Part shown: positions 1 through 5,541 of the stretch, piece by piece
How the letters are laid out: every line of letters begins with the position of its first letter
How positions within the stretch are numbered: the stretch's first letter is position 1
NCBI GenBank assembly: GCA_013042125.1
Contig: JABDQS010000025.1
Span: 1-5,599, forward strand
Reading direction: 5' to 3'
Source: Eudoraea sp.
GTDB lineage: Bacteria > Bacteroidota > Bacteroidia > Flavobacteriales > Flavobacteriaceae
DNA: 5,599 nt
Position numbers and translations under genes: made by a program
The notes under the pieces: generated by a model
Seen by the model: the letters and a program-made list of their open reading frames with translations, nothing else
What the model was told of the DNA's origin: nothing
Database searches by the model: none

Positions 1-586
1 CTTCTAAACTTGCCGCATCCAGATCTTCCATGTACCCGATGTTTGGATCCTTGTATGGGTGAACCTTAAAAAGATTCTCACCTAGTACAGGCAATAATTG
101 CCCATACGGGGAATTATCATACCGAAGCCTTTTCTCTTCTTTGACAACTTCTTGTTGCGTATCTATCCCATCCTGGTTGATTATAGGATGTAACATTCGC
201 TCAGATTCCATCCATAATCCCAATTCCAGGTTATTGGAAGGAAAGACCTCATAGTAGTAGGTCCTGTCTTGAGAGGTATTGGCATTGTTCTGCCCTCCAT
301 TGGAGGATACTATTTCGAACCACTTACCTTTTTCTATGTTCTTTGTGCCTTCAAACAACAGGTGCTCAAATAAATGGGCAAATCCTGTTCTACCCTCGGT
401 TCTGTCTTTCCCACCAACATGGTACATTACGGAGGTAGTTACTACCGGGGCTGTATTATCCTGATGCAGGATAACATGTAACCCATTATCCAGGTCGTAT
501 TCCTCATAGGCAACCTCCTGGGCGTTGGTTGTCAAAGCCAGGAAGAATAAAGACAAACCCAGCCCTAATAATTTTCTTTTTCTCAT
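1..586 (-). CDS. Secreted M16 family zinc metalloprotease (insulinase/pitrilysin type), N-terminal part, cut by window edge
   Basis: Reading from ATG at 586-584 gives 195 complete codons before the left edge; the C-terminal part lies outside. Residues 1-22 form a type I signal peptide: basic MRKRK, a hydrophobic stretch LLGLGLSLFFLAL, and a cut probably after Thr-Asn-Ala just before Gln23, so the protein should be exported. The mature part begins with the M16 fold (YDLDNGLHVILHQD). It then shows the inverted zinc motif HxxEH as H71-L-F-E74-H75 followed by LLFEGT. The third metal ligand is probably E151 in EVVKEEKR, 75 residues after H75, which fits family spacing. The GGQNNANTSQDRTYYYEVFP stretch (97-116) is also typical. 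The family cleaves peptides in a clamshell-like chamber; the substrate cannot be told from here. Flavobacteria often carry two M16 genes in tandem, so a partner may lie further left. No Shine-Dalgarno precedes the start. Confidence 0.93.
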   Translation of the reverse strand, partial: MRKRKLLGLGLSLFFLALTTNAQEVAYEEYDLDNGLHVILHQDNTAPVVTTSVMYHVGGKDRTEGRTGFAHLFEHLLFEGTKNIEKGKWFEIVSSNGGQNNANTSQDRTYYYEVFPSNNLELGLWMESERMLHPIINQDGIDTQQEVVKEEKRLRYDNSPYGQLLPVLGENLFKVHPYKDPNIGYMEDLDAASLE

Positions 587-637
587 GTGTTTTGTAATTA
601 ATTAATATGAAGTGTATGTTTGTATTTGCTGAATTGC

Positions 638-655
638 ATCACCCGAGGAGGTGAT
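638..655 (-). other. Hairpin in the M16 protease leader containing an anti-Shine-Dalgarno-like sequence
   Basis: ATCACC (638-643) and GGTGAT (650-655) form a perfect 6-bp inverted repeat around a 6-base loop. Read on the minus strand, which is the protease mRNA sense, bases 655-646 are ATCACCTCCT, the conserved sequence at the 3' end of bacterial 16S rRNA. On the plus strand the same bases form an ideal Shine-Dalgarno, but no reading frame follows it. The repeat lies just downstream of the predicted transcription start. Its function is unknown. Confidence 0.45.
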
Positions 656-670
656 TTTAATTAAGTAGTG

Positions 671-700
671 TAAATATAAAAATTCCCATAGCTTTAACAA
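671..700 (-). promoter_or_regulatory. Probable promoter of the M16 protease gene
   Basis: On the minus strand, TTG at 700-698 (-33 element) is followed after 19 bases by TATATTTA at 678-671. This matches the Bacteroidota consensus TAnnTTTG at seven of eight positions. Transcription would start near 665, giving a leader of about 80 bases that contains the hairpin at 638-655. The spacing is right but the last base of the -7 box is off, so this is a moderate call. Confidence 0.5.
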
Positions 701-726
701 GAATTAACAGCTATATTAACGTTAAT
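694..726. repeat. Cluster of TTAAC motifs ending in a 12-bp palindrome
   Basis: TTAAC occurs at 694-698, 704-708 and 716-720, and in inverse orientation at 721-725. The last two join into the perfect palindrome ATTAACGTTAAT (715-726). The cluster lies between the divergent protease and DUF4199-like genes and overlaps the putative -33 element of the protease promoter. It could be an operator, but in AT-rich DNA such repeats can arise by chance. Confidence 0.25.
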
Positions 727-764
727 TTCATATTTTGAGCAATGTATAATAACCACGTAAACCT

Positions 765-1214
765 ATGATGAAAATAGCTCTTCCAATTCGTTTTGGTATT
801 GCCGCAAGCGGTAGTCTTATTGCTTATTTTTTGATCCTGTCCCTTGTGGATCTCCATACCAATGTATTTTACAGTTTATTTAATGGAGTCATCACAGGCT
901 TTGCGATCTATGAGGCTATAAAATACTTGAGAATACAAGAAAAAGAAAAATTTTCCTATGCCACCGGTTTTAAGGCTGGTATTGTTACCGGATTCGTGGC
1001 CACCCTTATTTTTACAATATTCTTTGCAATCTATTCCACGGAGATAGATCCGGCATTTTTGGAACATTTGTCCTCTCAGTGGTTCAGTAATTTTGAGAGT
1101 TTTGAGGCAATAGTGTTCTTTACGGTAGCTATTATGGGATTTGCAACGACTATTGTACTTACCCTGAGTTTTATGCAATTATTTAAGTCGAGCAAAAACA
1201 CTTCTTCTCAATAA
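765..1214 (+). CDS. Small four-helix inner-membrane protein, DUF4199-like
   Basis: This 149-residue protein is almost entirely hydrophobic, with four likely membrane helices at about residues 6-28, 33-55, 69-91 and 114-139. A charged loop (RIQEKEKFSYATGFKAG, 56-72) lies between helices 2 and 3. A stretch after helix 3 (STEIDPAFLEHL, 91-102) resembles the loop of DUF4199 proteins, which are common in Bacteroidota and have no assigned function. The family call rests on this pattern and on size, not on a search. ATG codons at 765 and 768 are both possible starts; MKIALPIRFG from 768 is equally plausible. No Shine-Dalgarno is present. The gene is divergent from the M16 protease and lies 123 bases ahead of rplU, which has its own promoter, so it is probably a single-gene unit. 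I see no terminator after it. Confidence 0.7.
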   Translation: MMKIALPIRFGIAASGSLIAYFLILSLVDLHTNVFYSLFNGVITGFAIYEAIKYLRIQEKEKFSYATGFKAGIVTGFVATLIFTIFFAIYSTEIDPAFLEHLSSQWFSNFESFEAIVFFTVAIMGFATTIVLTLSFMQLFKSSKNTSSQ

Positions 1215-1234
1215 GGGATTTTGTTTTAAATCGC

Positions 1235-1264
1235 TTGTGAATTACCAATTTAGCAGTATATTTG
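1235..1264 (+). promoter_or_regulatory. Promoter of the rplU-rpmA operon
   Basis: TTG at 1235-1237 is followed after 19 bases by TATATTTG at 1257-1264. This is a full match to the Bacteroidota primary sigma consensus (TTG, 17-23 bases, TAnnTTTG). The start site should lie near 1270, giving a leader of about 68 bases before the rplU ATG. It is the strongest promoter in the window, as expected for ribosomal protein genes. Confidence 0.85.
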
Positions 1265-1275
1265 CACCCTCCTAA

Positions 1276-1310
1276 AAGTTCCTTAGTATTCTCAAGAAGC
1301 TAGAGAACTT
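1276..1310 (+). promoter_or_regulatory. Hairpin in the rplU leader, candidate ribosomal-protein leader element
   Basis: AAGTTC (1276-1281) pairs with GAACTT (1305-1310). After one C/A mismatch, TTAG (1283-1286) pairs with CTAG (1300-1303) with one G-U wobble. An inner stem TTC/GAA (1289-1291 with 1296-1298) closes a TCAA tetraloop. The element starts a few bases after the predicted transcription start and ends 27 bases before the rplU ATG. Leaders that bind their own ribosomal protein are known upstream of rplU in other bacteria. Whether this is one is an inference from position and foldability. Confidence 0.45.
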
Positions 1311-1337
1311 ACAGGATTAATCATTAATAGATACGCT

Positions 1338-1952
1338 ATGTATGCAATTGTAGAAATAGCAGGGCAGCAATTTAAGGTTGCGAAAGACCAGAAAGTGTAC
1401 GTTCACCGTTTAAAGGAAGAAGAAGGAAAGAAAGTCTCTTTTCACAATGTTCTTCTTTTAGAAGATGGTAAGAACATCACTATTGGCGCCCCGGCTATAG
1501 ACGGTGCTGCCGTAGAGGCAAAGATCGTTAAGCACCTGAAAGGTGACAAAGTAATTGTCTTTAAGAAGAAAAGACGTAAAGGATACCAAACAAAAAACGG
1601 ACATCGTCAATATTTGACGGAGATACATATTGAAGGTATTGTTGCTAAAGGAGCAAAAAAGGAAGCTCCTAAAAAAGAAGCTGCCAAGGTGGCTCCTAAA
1701 AAAGCAGCTCCTAAAGCCAAAGCAGCGGCTCCTAAGGTAGAAGCGGAAGCTCCTAAAAAAGCAGCAGTAAAGAAGGCGGCTCCTAAAAAAGCGGCTCCCA
1801 AAGCTAAAGCAGCGGCCCCTAAAGAAGTAAAGAAAACTGTAGATCTAAGTAAAAATACCGTAGCAGAGCTAAAAGAAATGGCAAAAGCTAAAGGTATTGA
1901 AGGTATCTCTTCTATGAAGAAAGCAGATCTTATAGCAGCATTAAGTAAATAA
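1338..1952 (+). CDS. rplU: Large-subunit ribosomal protein bL21 with long Lys/Ala-rich tail and C-terminal Rho-N/SAP-like module
   Basis: Residues 1-102 are a complete bL21: the start [14 protein letters not shown] and the family signature [19 protein letters not shown] (73-91) are clear. bL21 binds 23S rRNA in the 50S subunit and is normally about 100 residues, so this 204-residue form is double length. Residues 103-166 are a low-complexity linker of Ala, Lys and Pro containing two identical 15-residue repeats. Residues 168-204 (ending [12 protein letters not shown]) look like the helix-extended-loop-helix fold of the Rho N-terminal and SAP domains. I recall such tails on L21 of other flavobacteria, so this is probably a lineage trait and not a recent fusion. 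The tail is strongly basic and likely contacts RNA or DNA. The gene is first in an operon with rpmA, whose start lies 32 bases after this stop. Confidence 0.97.
   Translation: MYAIVEIAGQQFKVAKDQKVYVHRLKEEEGKKVSFHNVLLLEDGKNITIGAPAIDGAAVEAKIVKHLKGDKVIVFKKKRRKGYQTKNGHRQYLTEIHIEGIVAKGAKKEAPKKEAAKVAPKKAAPKAKAAAPKVEAEAPKKAAVKKAAPKKAAPKAKAAAPKEVKKTVDLSKNTVAELKEMAKAKGIEGISSMKKADLIAALSK
1692..1823 (+). repeat. Two 45-base direct repeats coding the bL21 tail
   Basis: Bases 1692-1736 and 1779-1823 encode the same 15 residues ([15 protein letters not shown]), offset by 29 codons. The copies differ at five positions, all synonymous third bases. Amino-acid composition therefore appears to be kept while the DNA drifts. 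The pattern suggests an old in-frame duplication within the linker of rplU. Confidence 0.85.
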
Positions 1953-1984
1953 GAAAAGAGCTTTGCTCACAAAAATTTAGAATT

Positions 1985-2245
1985 ATGGCACATAAAAAAG
2001 GTGTAGGTAGTTCCAAGAACGGTAGGGAATCAGAATCTAAACGATTAGGAGTTAAGATCTTTGGTGGCCAGGCCGCTGCTGCCGGAAATATTATCGTAAG
2101 ACAAAGAGGCACCAAACATAATCCGGGTGAGAATGTGTACGCTGGTAAGGATCATACCTTACACGCAAGGGTAGACGGACTCGTTAAGTTCGAGAAAAAG
2201 TCGGGTGGCAAATCTTTTGTCTCTATTGAGCCGTTTCAGGCATAA
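1985..2245 (+). CDS. rpmA: Large-subunit ribosomal protein bL27
   Basis: The 86-residue product has the normal bL27 length and sequence. It carries the basic N-terminal tail [20 protein letters not shown], which in the family reaches toward the peptidyl transferase centre and helps place tRNA. The signature [10 protein letters not shown] is at 34-43, followed by [16 protein letters not shown]. It starts directly with AHKKG and lacks the cleaved N-terminal extension seen in Firmicutes. It follows rplU by 32 bases in the widespread rplU-rpmA order and shares its promoter; the terminator at 2266-2300 closes the operon. No Shine-Dalgarno is present, only an A-rich stretch. Confidence 0.98.
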   Translation: MAHKKGVGSSKNGRESESKRLGVKIFGGQAAAAGNIIVRQRGTKHNPGENVYAGKDHTLHARVDGLVKFEKKSGGKSFVSIEPFQA

Positions 2246-2265
2246 GAACGCACTACAAAACAAAT

Positions 2266-2300
2266 AAAAAAAGCTCTTGGATTTCTCAAGAGCTTTTTTT
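2266..2300. terminator. Bidirectional intrinsic terminator shared by rpmA and ahcY
   Basis: A perfect 14-bp stem is formed by seven A plus GCTCTTG (2266-2279) and CAAGAGC plus seven T (2287-2300), with a 7-base loop. The T run gives a U tract for plus-strand transcripts, and the A run does the same for minus-strand ones. It lies between the convergent rpmA and ahcY stop codons, 20 bases past the former and 19 past the latter. Confidence 0.93.
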
Positions 2301-2319
2301 ATAAACTATTCTCTATCTA

Positions 2320-3636
2320 TTAATATCTGTAATAATCCGGCTTAAAAGGACCATTCTTTGGAACCCCTATATAGCTGGCTTGTTCTTCATCCAATTCAGT
2401 AAGCTCAGCACCTAAACGAGACAAATGTAAGTGAGCTACCTTTTCATCCAGATGTTTGGGTAACATATATACATCATTCTCATATTTCTTGCTGTTCTTC
2501 CAAAGCTCAATTTGTGCAAGGGTCTGATTGGTAAAAGAATTACTCATCACAAAACTGGGATGACCCGTTGCACAACCGAGGTTAACGAGTCGGCCTTCTG
2601 CCAAAACAATTATATCCTTGCCGTCTACGGTATATTTATCTACCTGAGGTTTAATTTCATCTTTGGTATTTCCATAAGTACCATTTAACCATGCCATGTC
2701 AATTTCATTGTCGAAATGACCAATATTACAAACAATGACCTTATCTTTCATGGCACGGAAGTGCTTTTCTTTGATAATATCTTTATTGCCGGTTGCAGTG
2801 ATAACGATATCGGCGTTGGCAACCACTGTTTCCAACTTTTTTACCTCATAACCATCCATACAGGCCTGCAGGGCACAAATAGGATCAATTTCCGTTACGG
2901 TAACTATGGCACCTGCTCCTCTAAAGGAGGCAGCAGTTCCTTTACCAACATCCCCATAGCCCGCAATAACAACTTTTTTCCCGGCAAGCATGGTATCAGT
3001 AGCTCTTCTGATGGCATCTACCGCACTTTCCTTACATCCATATTTATTATCGAATTTTGACTTGGTGACCGAATCATTCACATTGATCGCTGGCATTGGA
3101 AGGGTGCCATTTTTAACACGTTCGTATAATCTGTGCACTCCGGTTGTTGTTTCTTCAGACAATCCTTTAATACCTGCGGCCAATTCCGGATATTGATCCA
3201 GTACCATATTGGTTAGATCACCTCCGTCATCAAGGATCATATTTAGTGGTGCTCTATCCTCCCCAAAAAACAAGGTTTGTTCTATACACCAGTCAAATTC
3301 CTTTTCATTCATCCCTTTCCAGGCATAGACAGGAATACCGGCAGCTGCAATAGCCGCAGCGGCATGGTCTTGCGTAGAAAAAATGTTACAAGAACTCCAG
3401 GTTACATCTGCACCAAGGGCCACCAGGGTCTCAATCAAAACAGCTGTCTGAATGGTCATATGAAGGCATCCTGCGATACGAGCTCCTTTGAGAGGCTGTT
3501 CCTTTTTATACTCTTCTCTTAATGACATTAATCCCGGCATTTCAGCTTCGGCAAGTTCTATCTCCTTTCTTCCCCAGGCAGCAAGTGATAAGTCTTTCAC
3601 TTTATAAGGTACATAGGGCATGGTTTTAGTGCTCAT
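2320..3636 (-). CDS. ahcY: Adenosylhomocysteinase (S-adenosyl-L-homocysteine hydrolase)
   Basis: This cytoplasmic NAD-dependent enzyme splits S-adenosylhomocysteine into adenosine and homocysteine, relieving product inhibition of methyltransferases and feeding the methionine cycle. The 438-residue product is full length. The signature [14 protein letters not shown] is at 83-96. Residues matching the human active site are all present: H59, D137, E162, K192, D196, N197, H307 and H359. The Rossmann NAD site GYGDVGKG is at 226-233, and the family's C-terminal Lys and Tyr lie in KPDYYRY. D137 and E162 are spaced as in the human enzyme and the total length is short, so the extra catalytic-domain segment found in many bacterial forms (about 470-495 residues) is absent. 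The ATG at 3636 is preceded by an A-rich leader. The gene is convergent with rpmA and divergent from the phosphopantetheinyl transferase gene. Confidence 0.98.
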   Translation of the reverse strand: MSTKTMPYVPYKVKDLSLAAWGRKEIELAEAEMPGLMSLREEYKKEQPLKGARIAGCLHMTIQTAVLIETLVALGADVTWSSCNIFSTQDHAAAAIAAAGIPVYAWKGMNEKEFDWCIEQTLFFGEDRAPLNMILDDGGDLTNMVLDQYPELAAGIKGLSEETTTGVHRLYERVKNGTLPMPAINVNDSVTKSKFDNKYGCKESAVDAIRRATDTMLAGKKVVIAGYGDVGKGTAASFRGAGAIVTVTEIDPICALQACMDGYEVKKLETVVANADIVITATGNKDIIKEKHFRAMKDKVIVCNIGHFDNEIDMAWLNGTYGNTKDEIKPQVDKYTVDGKDIIVLAEGRLVNLGCATGHPSFVMSNSFTNQTLAQIELWKNSKKYENDVYMLPKHLDEKVAHLHLSRLGAELTELDEEQASYIGVPKNGPFKPDYYRY

Positions 3637-3666
3637 CTCTTTTTTTATTTTTACTTTCGTTAGCGT

Positions 3667-3688
3667 GCGGAAATCCGCCTTTTTTTTT
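3667..3688 (+). other. Short GC-rich hairpin followed by a T run in the ahcY/PPTase divergent region
   Basis: GCGG (3667-3670) and CCGC (3675-3678) form a small stem with an AAAT loop; nine T residues follow at 3680-3688. On the plus strand this resembles a weak intrinsic terminator, although no plus-strand gene lies before it. On the minus strand it would be a 5' hairpin in the ahcY leader preceded by an A run. Four base pairs make a weak stem, so the role is uncertain. Confidence 0.3.
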
Positions 3689-3694
3689 GAGCCT

Positions 3695-3702
3695 CAAAGA
3701 TA
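3695..3702 (-). promoter_or_regulatory. Probable -7 element of the ahcY promoter
   Basis: TATCTTTG on the minus strand (3702-3695) fully matches the Bacteroidota TAnnTTTG box and lies 58 bases before the ahcY start codon. No TTG occurs at the usual 17-23 base distance upstream, so the -33 part is weak or absent and the call is tentative. Confidence 0.45.
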
Positions 3703-3722
3703 GTGATAACTTAAAAATTCCC

Positions 3723-4364
3723 ATGCCTCTTTACAAAACAATAACAGTAAGTGACACCATCAGGGTTCATATTTGGGAGATCACCGAAAGTGAAGAGGAA
3801 CTGGCCCGGGGTATTTTTTTAACCCCCCCTTGCCAGCAGCGTTTAGAGGGAATGAAATCTGAATTACACCGCAGGGGCTTTCTGAGTATCCGGCATTTAT
3901 TGGCCATAGAAGGGTATCAGGATAAAGACCTTTATTATGATAGCCTTGGTAAGCCACACTTGAATGATAGGACCTATATTTCTATTACACATTCATATAA
4001 TTTTTCAGGGATCATAGTAAGTACGGAGATGCCTGTTGGAATTGATATAGAAAAGCAACGCGAAAAGATCCTGAAAATAGCTCATAAGTTTACTCCAATA
4101 GAAGAATATGGTTCTTTATCTGATCCTTTACATCTGATCAGGAAACTGACGGTGGTATGGGGCGCCAAAGAATCACTTTACAAGATCAATTCTACCCTTG
4201 GCTTAAGTTTTCTAAACAATATCAACATAGAAGATTTTACGATGGAAGAGGGTGAAACCACGGGTGTCATTACCTTAAATGGGGAACTATCATCATTTAA
4301 GATCTATTTTCTTGAGCTGGCAGGTTTTACCTGCGCATATGCATTAGAACAGGATTTTAGTTAA
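3723..4364 (+). CDS. 4'-phosphopantetheinyl transferase, Sfp/AcpT-like superfamily
   Basis: The enzyme moves the 4'-phosphopantetheine arm of coenzyme A to a serine of a carrier protein, activating fatty-acid or other acyl carriers. The 213-residue product has the family motifs in order: GKPHL (76-80), SITHS (87-91), GIDIE (106-110, with Mg ligands D108 and E110) and WGAKESLYK (146-154, with K149 and E150). Length and motif order fit the two-lobed Sfp-type monomer and not the short trimeric AcpS. The ATG at 3723 (MPLYKTI) is preferred. The frame extends upstream to a TTG at 3687, but those 12 codons cross the putative regulatory region and add polar residues outside the fold. The gene is divergent from ahcY (86-base gap) and heads a close-packed operon; pnuC starts 17 bases after its stop. 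The carrier protein it serves cannot be told from here. Confidence 0.92.
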   Translation: MPLYKTITVSDTIRVHIWEITESEEELARGIFLTPPCQQRLEGMKSELHRRGFLSIRHLLAIEGYQDKDLYYDSLGKPHLNDRTYISITHSYNFSGIIVSTEMPVGIDIEKQREKILKIAHKFTPIEEYGSLSDPLHLIRKLTVVWGAKESLYKINSTLGLSFLNNINIEDFTMEEGETTGVITLNGELSSFKIYFLELAGFTCAYALEQDFS

Positions 4365-4381
4365 ATCAGATCGCAGTGAGT

Positions 4382-5020
4382 ATGGAACCCATCTTTGATT
4401 TTTTCCTCGATCCATATAAGAACAGGGAATTCTCCCTTATAGCCCTGGAGGCTATTGCATTTTTCTTTGGAATTGCCAGCGTGGTATATGCAAAAAAGGA
4501 GAATATTTTAGTGTATCCCACAGGCTTGATCGCTACTGTGATCACCGTTTACCTTTTTTATATAGACGCTCTTTTTGGGGATATGATGATGAATTTTTAT
4601 TACTCTATCATGAGCATCTATGGATGGTGGAATTGGGCAAGAGTAAAACACAATAAGAAAGTAGTGAGGATCTCAAGGACCAATTTCAGAGAAAAACAAG
4701 TTGGATTTATCTTTTTTGTATTAACCATGGTAATTACTTATGGCGTGTATAGAATATTTGGCACCGAACTTAATTTCACGAATTATATAGATATTTTTAC
4801 TTCGGGAATCTTCTTTACAGCCATGTGGTATATGGCAAATAAAAAGTTGGAGAACTGGACACTCTGGATCCTGGCAGATATTATCACCGTTCCCTTATAT
4901 GCCTACCGCGGATGGGGAATGCTTTCCTTACAATACCTTATCTTTACCGTTTTAGCAATACAAGGCTACATGGCATGGAAGAAAGACTTAGACAACACCC
5001 TTCAGACATCGTCAAGGTAG
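4382..5020 (+). CDS. pnuC: PnuC-family vitamin transporter, probably nicotinamide riboside
   Basis: The 212-residue inner-membrane protein has about seven membrane helices (roughly 18-36, 42-60, 66-86, 105-126, 135-152, 156-174 and 178-199), as in the PnuC 3+1+3 layout. The conserved aromatic motif GWWNW is at 81-85, and the family C-terminal pattern NWTLWILADIITVPLYAYRG runs from 158 to 177. PnuC proteins pass a vitamin by facilitated diffusion and depend on a kinase to trap it. Relatives carry thiamine (PnuT) or riboflavin. The adjacent ribosylnicotinamide kinase, and the absence of any thiamine gene or obvious TPP element upstream, favour nicotinamide riboside. ATG at 4382 is chosen; an in-frame GTG at 4376 would add two residues. 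The start lies 17 bases after the phosphopantetheinyl transferase stop, and the 3' end overlaps the kinase gene by 46 bases. Confidence 0.9.
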   Translation: MEPIFDFFLDPYKNREFSLIALEAIAFFFGIASVVYAKKENILVYPTGLIATVITVYLFYIDALFGDMMMNFYYSIMSIYGWWNWARVKHNKKVVRISRTNFREKQVGFIFFVLTMVITYGVYRIFGTELNFTNYIDIFTSGIFFTAMWYMANKKLENWTLWILADIITVPLYAYRGWGMLSLQYLIFTVLAIQGYMAWKKDLDNTLQTSSR

Positions 5021-5541
5021 TTCTATTCGGACCCGAATCAACCGGAAAAACTACACTTTCAAAACAACTGGCAGCACATTACAACACCCTCTGGGTACCG
5101 GAATATGCGAGAGAATATTTACAGGAGAAATGGAACAGAGAACAAAAAACTTGTGAACCACATGATCTTTTACCTATTGCTGAAGGACAAATGCGATTAG
5201 AAAATGAATATACCACCAAAGTAGATTCACTATTGATCTGTGATACGGATCTATTGGAAACTAAAGTCTACTCCGATGCCTATTATCTCGGTTATACAGA
5301 TCCATTACTTGAGAAATACGCTTTACAAAACAGTTATGATCTATACTTGCTTACAGCAATAGATACGCCCTGGATAAAAGATGATCTAAGGGATAAACCC
5401 AATGAGCGTGAAAAAATGTATATGTATTTTAAGAACACCCTGGAAAAGCATCAACGGAATTTTATTACCTTAAAAGGCGACAAAAAAACAAGGCTTGAAA
5501 CGGCCATCAATGCGATTGATAAATTATTAAAACATGATTGA
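4975..5541 (+). CDS. NadR-like ATPase, probable ribosylnicotinamide (nicotinamide riboside) kinase
   Basis: The 188-residue cytoplasmic P-loop protein resembles the C-terminal kinase domain of NadR (AAA_28-type). Walker A is GPESTGKTT (19-27); a family motif WVPEYAREYL is at 40-49. The Walker B-like LLICDTDLLETKVYS is at 86-100, and DTPWIKDDLR (130-139) matches the substrate/LID segment D-x-x-W-x-x-D-G/D-L-R. NadR's N-terminal regulator and NMN adenylyltransferase domains are missing, so it should only phosphorylate nicotinamide riboside to NMN; another enzyme must make NAD. The ATG at 4975 is chosen: an upstream in-frame ATG at 4912 would add 21 residues read through pnuC's last helices, and no ATG, GTG or TTG lies between 4975 and Walker A. 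The gene must therefore overlap pnuC by at least 46 bases in a different frame, which suggests translational coupling. It overlaps the next gene by 8 bases. Confidence 0.88.
   Translation: MEERLRQHPSDIVKVVLFGPESTGKTTLSKQLAAHYNTLWVPEYAREYLQEKWNREQKTCEPHDLLPIAEGQMRLENEYTTKVDSLLICDTDLLETKVYSDAYYLGYTDPLLEKYALQNSYDLYLLTAIDTPWIKDDLRDKPNEREKMYMYFKNTLEKHQRNFITLKGDKKTRLETAINAIDKLLKHD

Noticed and set aside
279..464. Plus-strand 61-codon open frame opposite the M16 protease
   Set aside because: The minus strand encodes the conserved HxxEH region of the protease; the plus frame is antisense noise.
645..655. Near-perfect Shine-Dalgarno (AGGAGGTGAT) on the plus strand
   Set aside because: The next possible start, GTG at 668-670, is followed at once by TAA, and no ATG or TTG begins a frame nearby. 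It is treated as the complement of the leader hairpin.
731..737. TATTTTG upstream of the DUF4199-like gene as a -7 promoter box
   Set aside because: It is one base short of TAnnTTTG, and no TTG lies 17-23 bases upstream, so the promoter of this gene stays unassigned.
876..1178. Minus-strand 100-codon open frame
   Set aside because: It lies fully inside the DUF4199-like gene, has a Cys/Lys/Tyr-scattered composition without domain features, and has no promoter. It is a shadow frame.
1607..1801. Minus-strand 64-codon open frame, Ala/Leu/Gly-rich
   Set aside because: It is the antisense of the repetitive Lys/Ala tail of rplU; low-complexity DNA gives open frames on both strands, and it has no independent start signal.
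1958..1968. GAGC/GCTC mini-hairpin between rplU and rpmA
   Set aside because: It has only four base pairs, a three-base loop and no T run; it is not convincing as a terminator or processing site.
2716..3522. Three plus-strand open frames opposite ahcY (2716-3060, 2990-3196, 3277-3522)
   Set aside because: ahcY is unambiguous and highly conserved here; the antisense frames overlap one another and resemble no family.
4365..4381. TPP or other riboswitch ahead of pnuC
   Set aside because: Only 17 bases separate it from the previous gene, so there is no room for an aptamer; none was seen at the head of the operon either.
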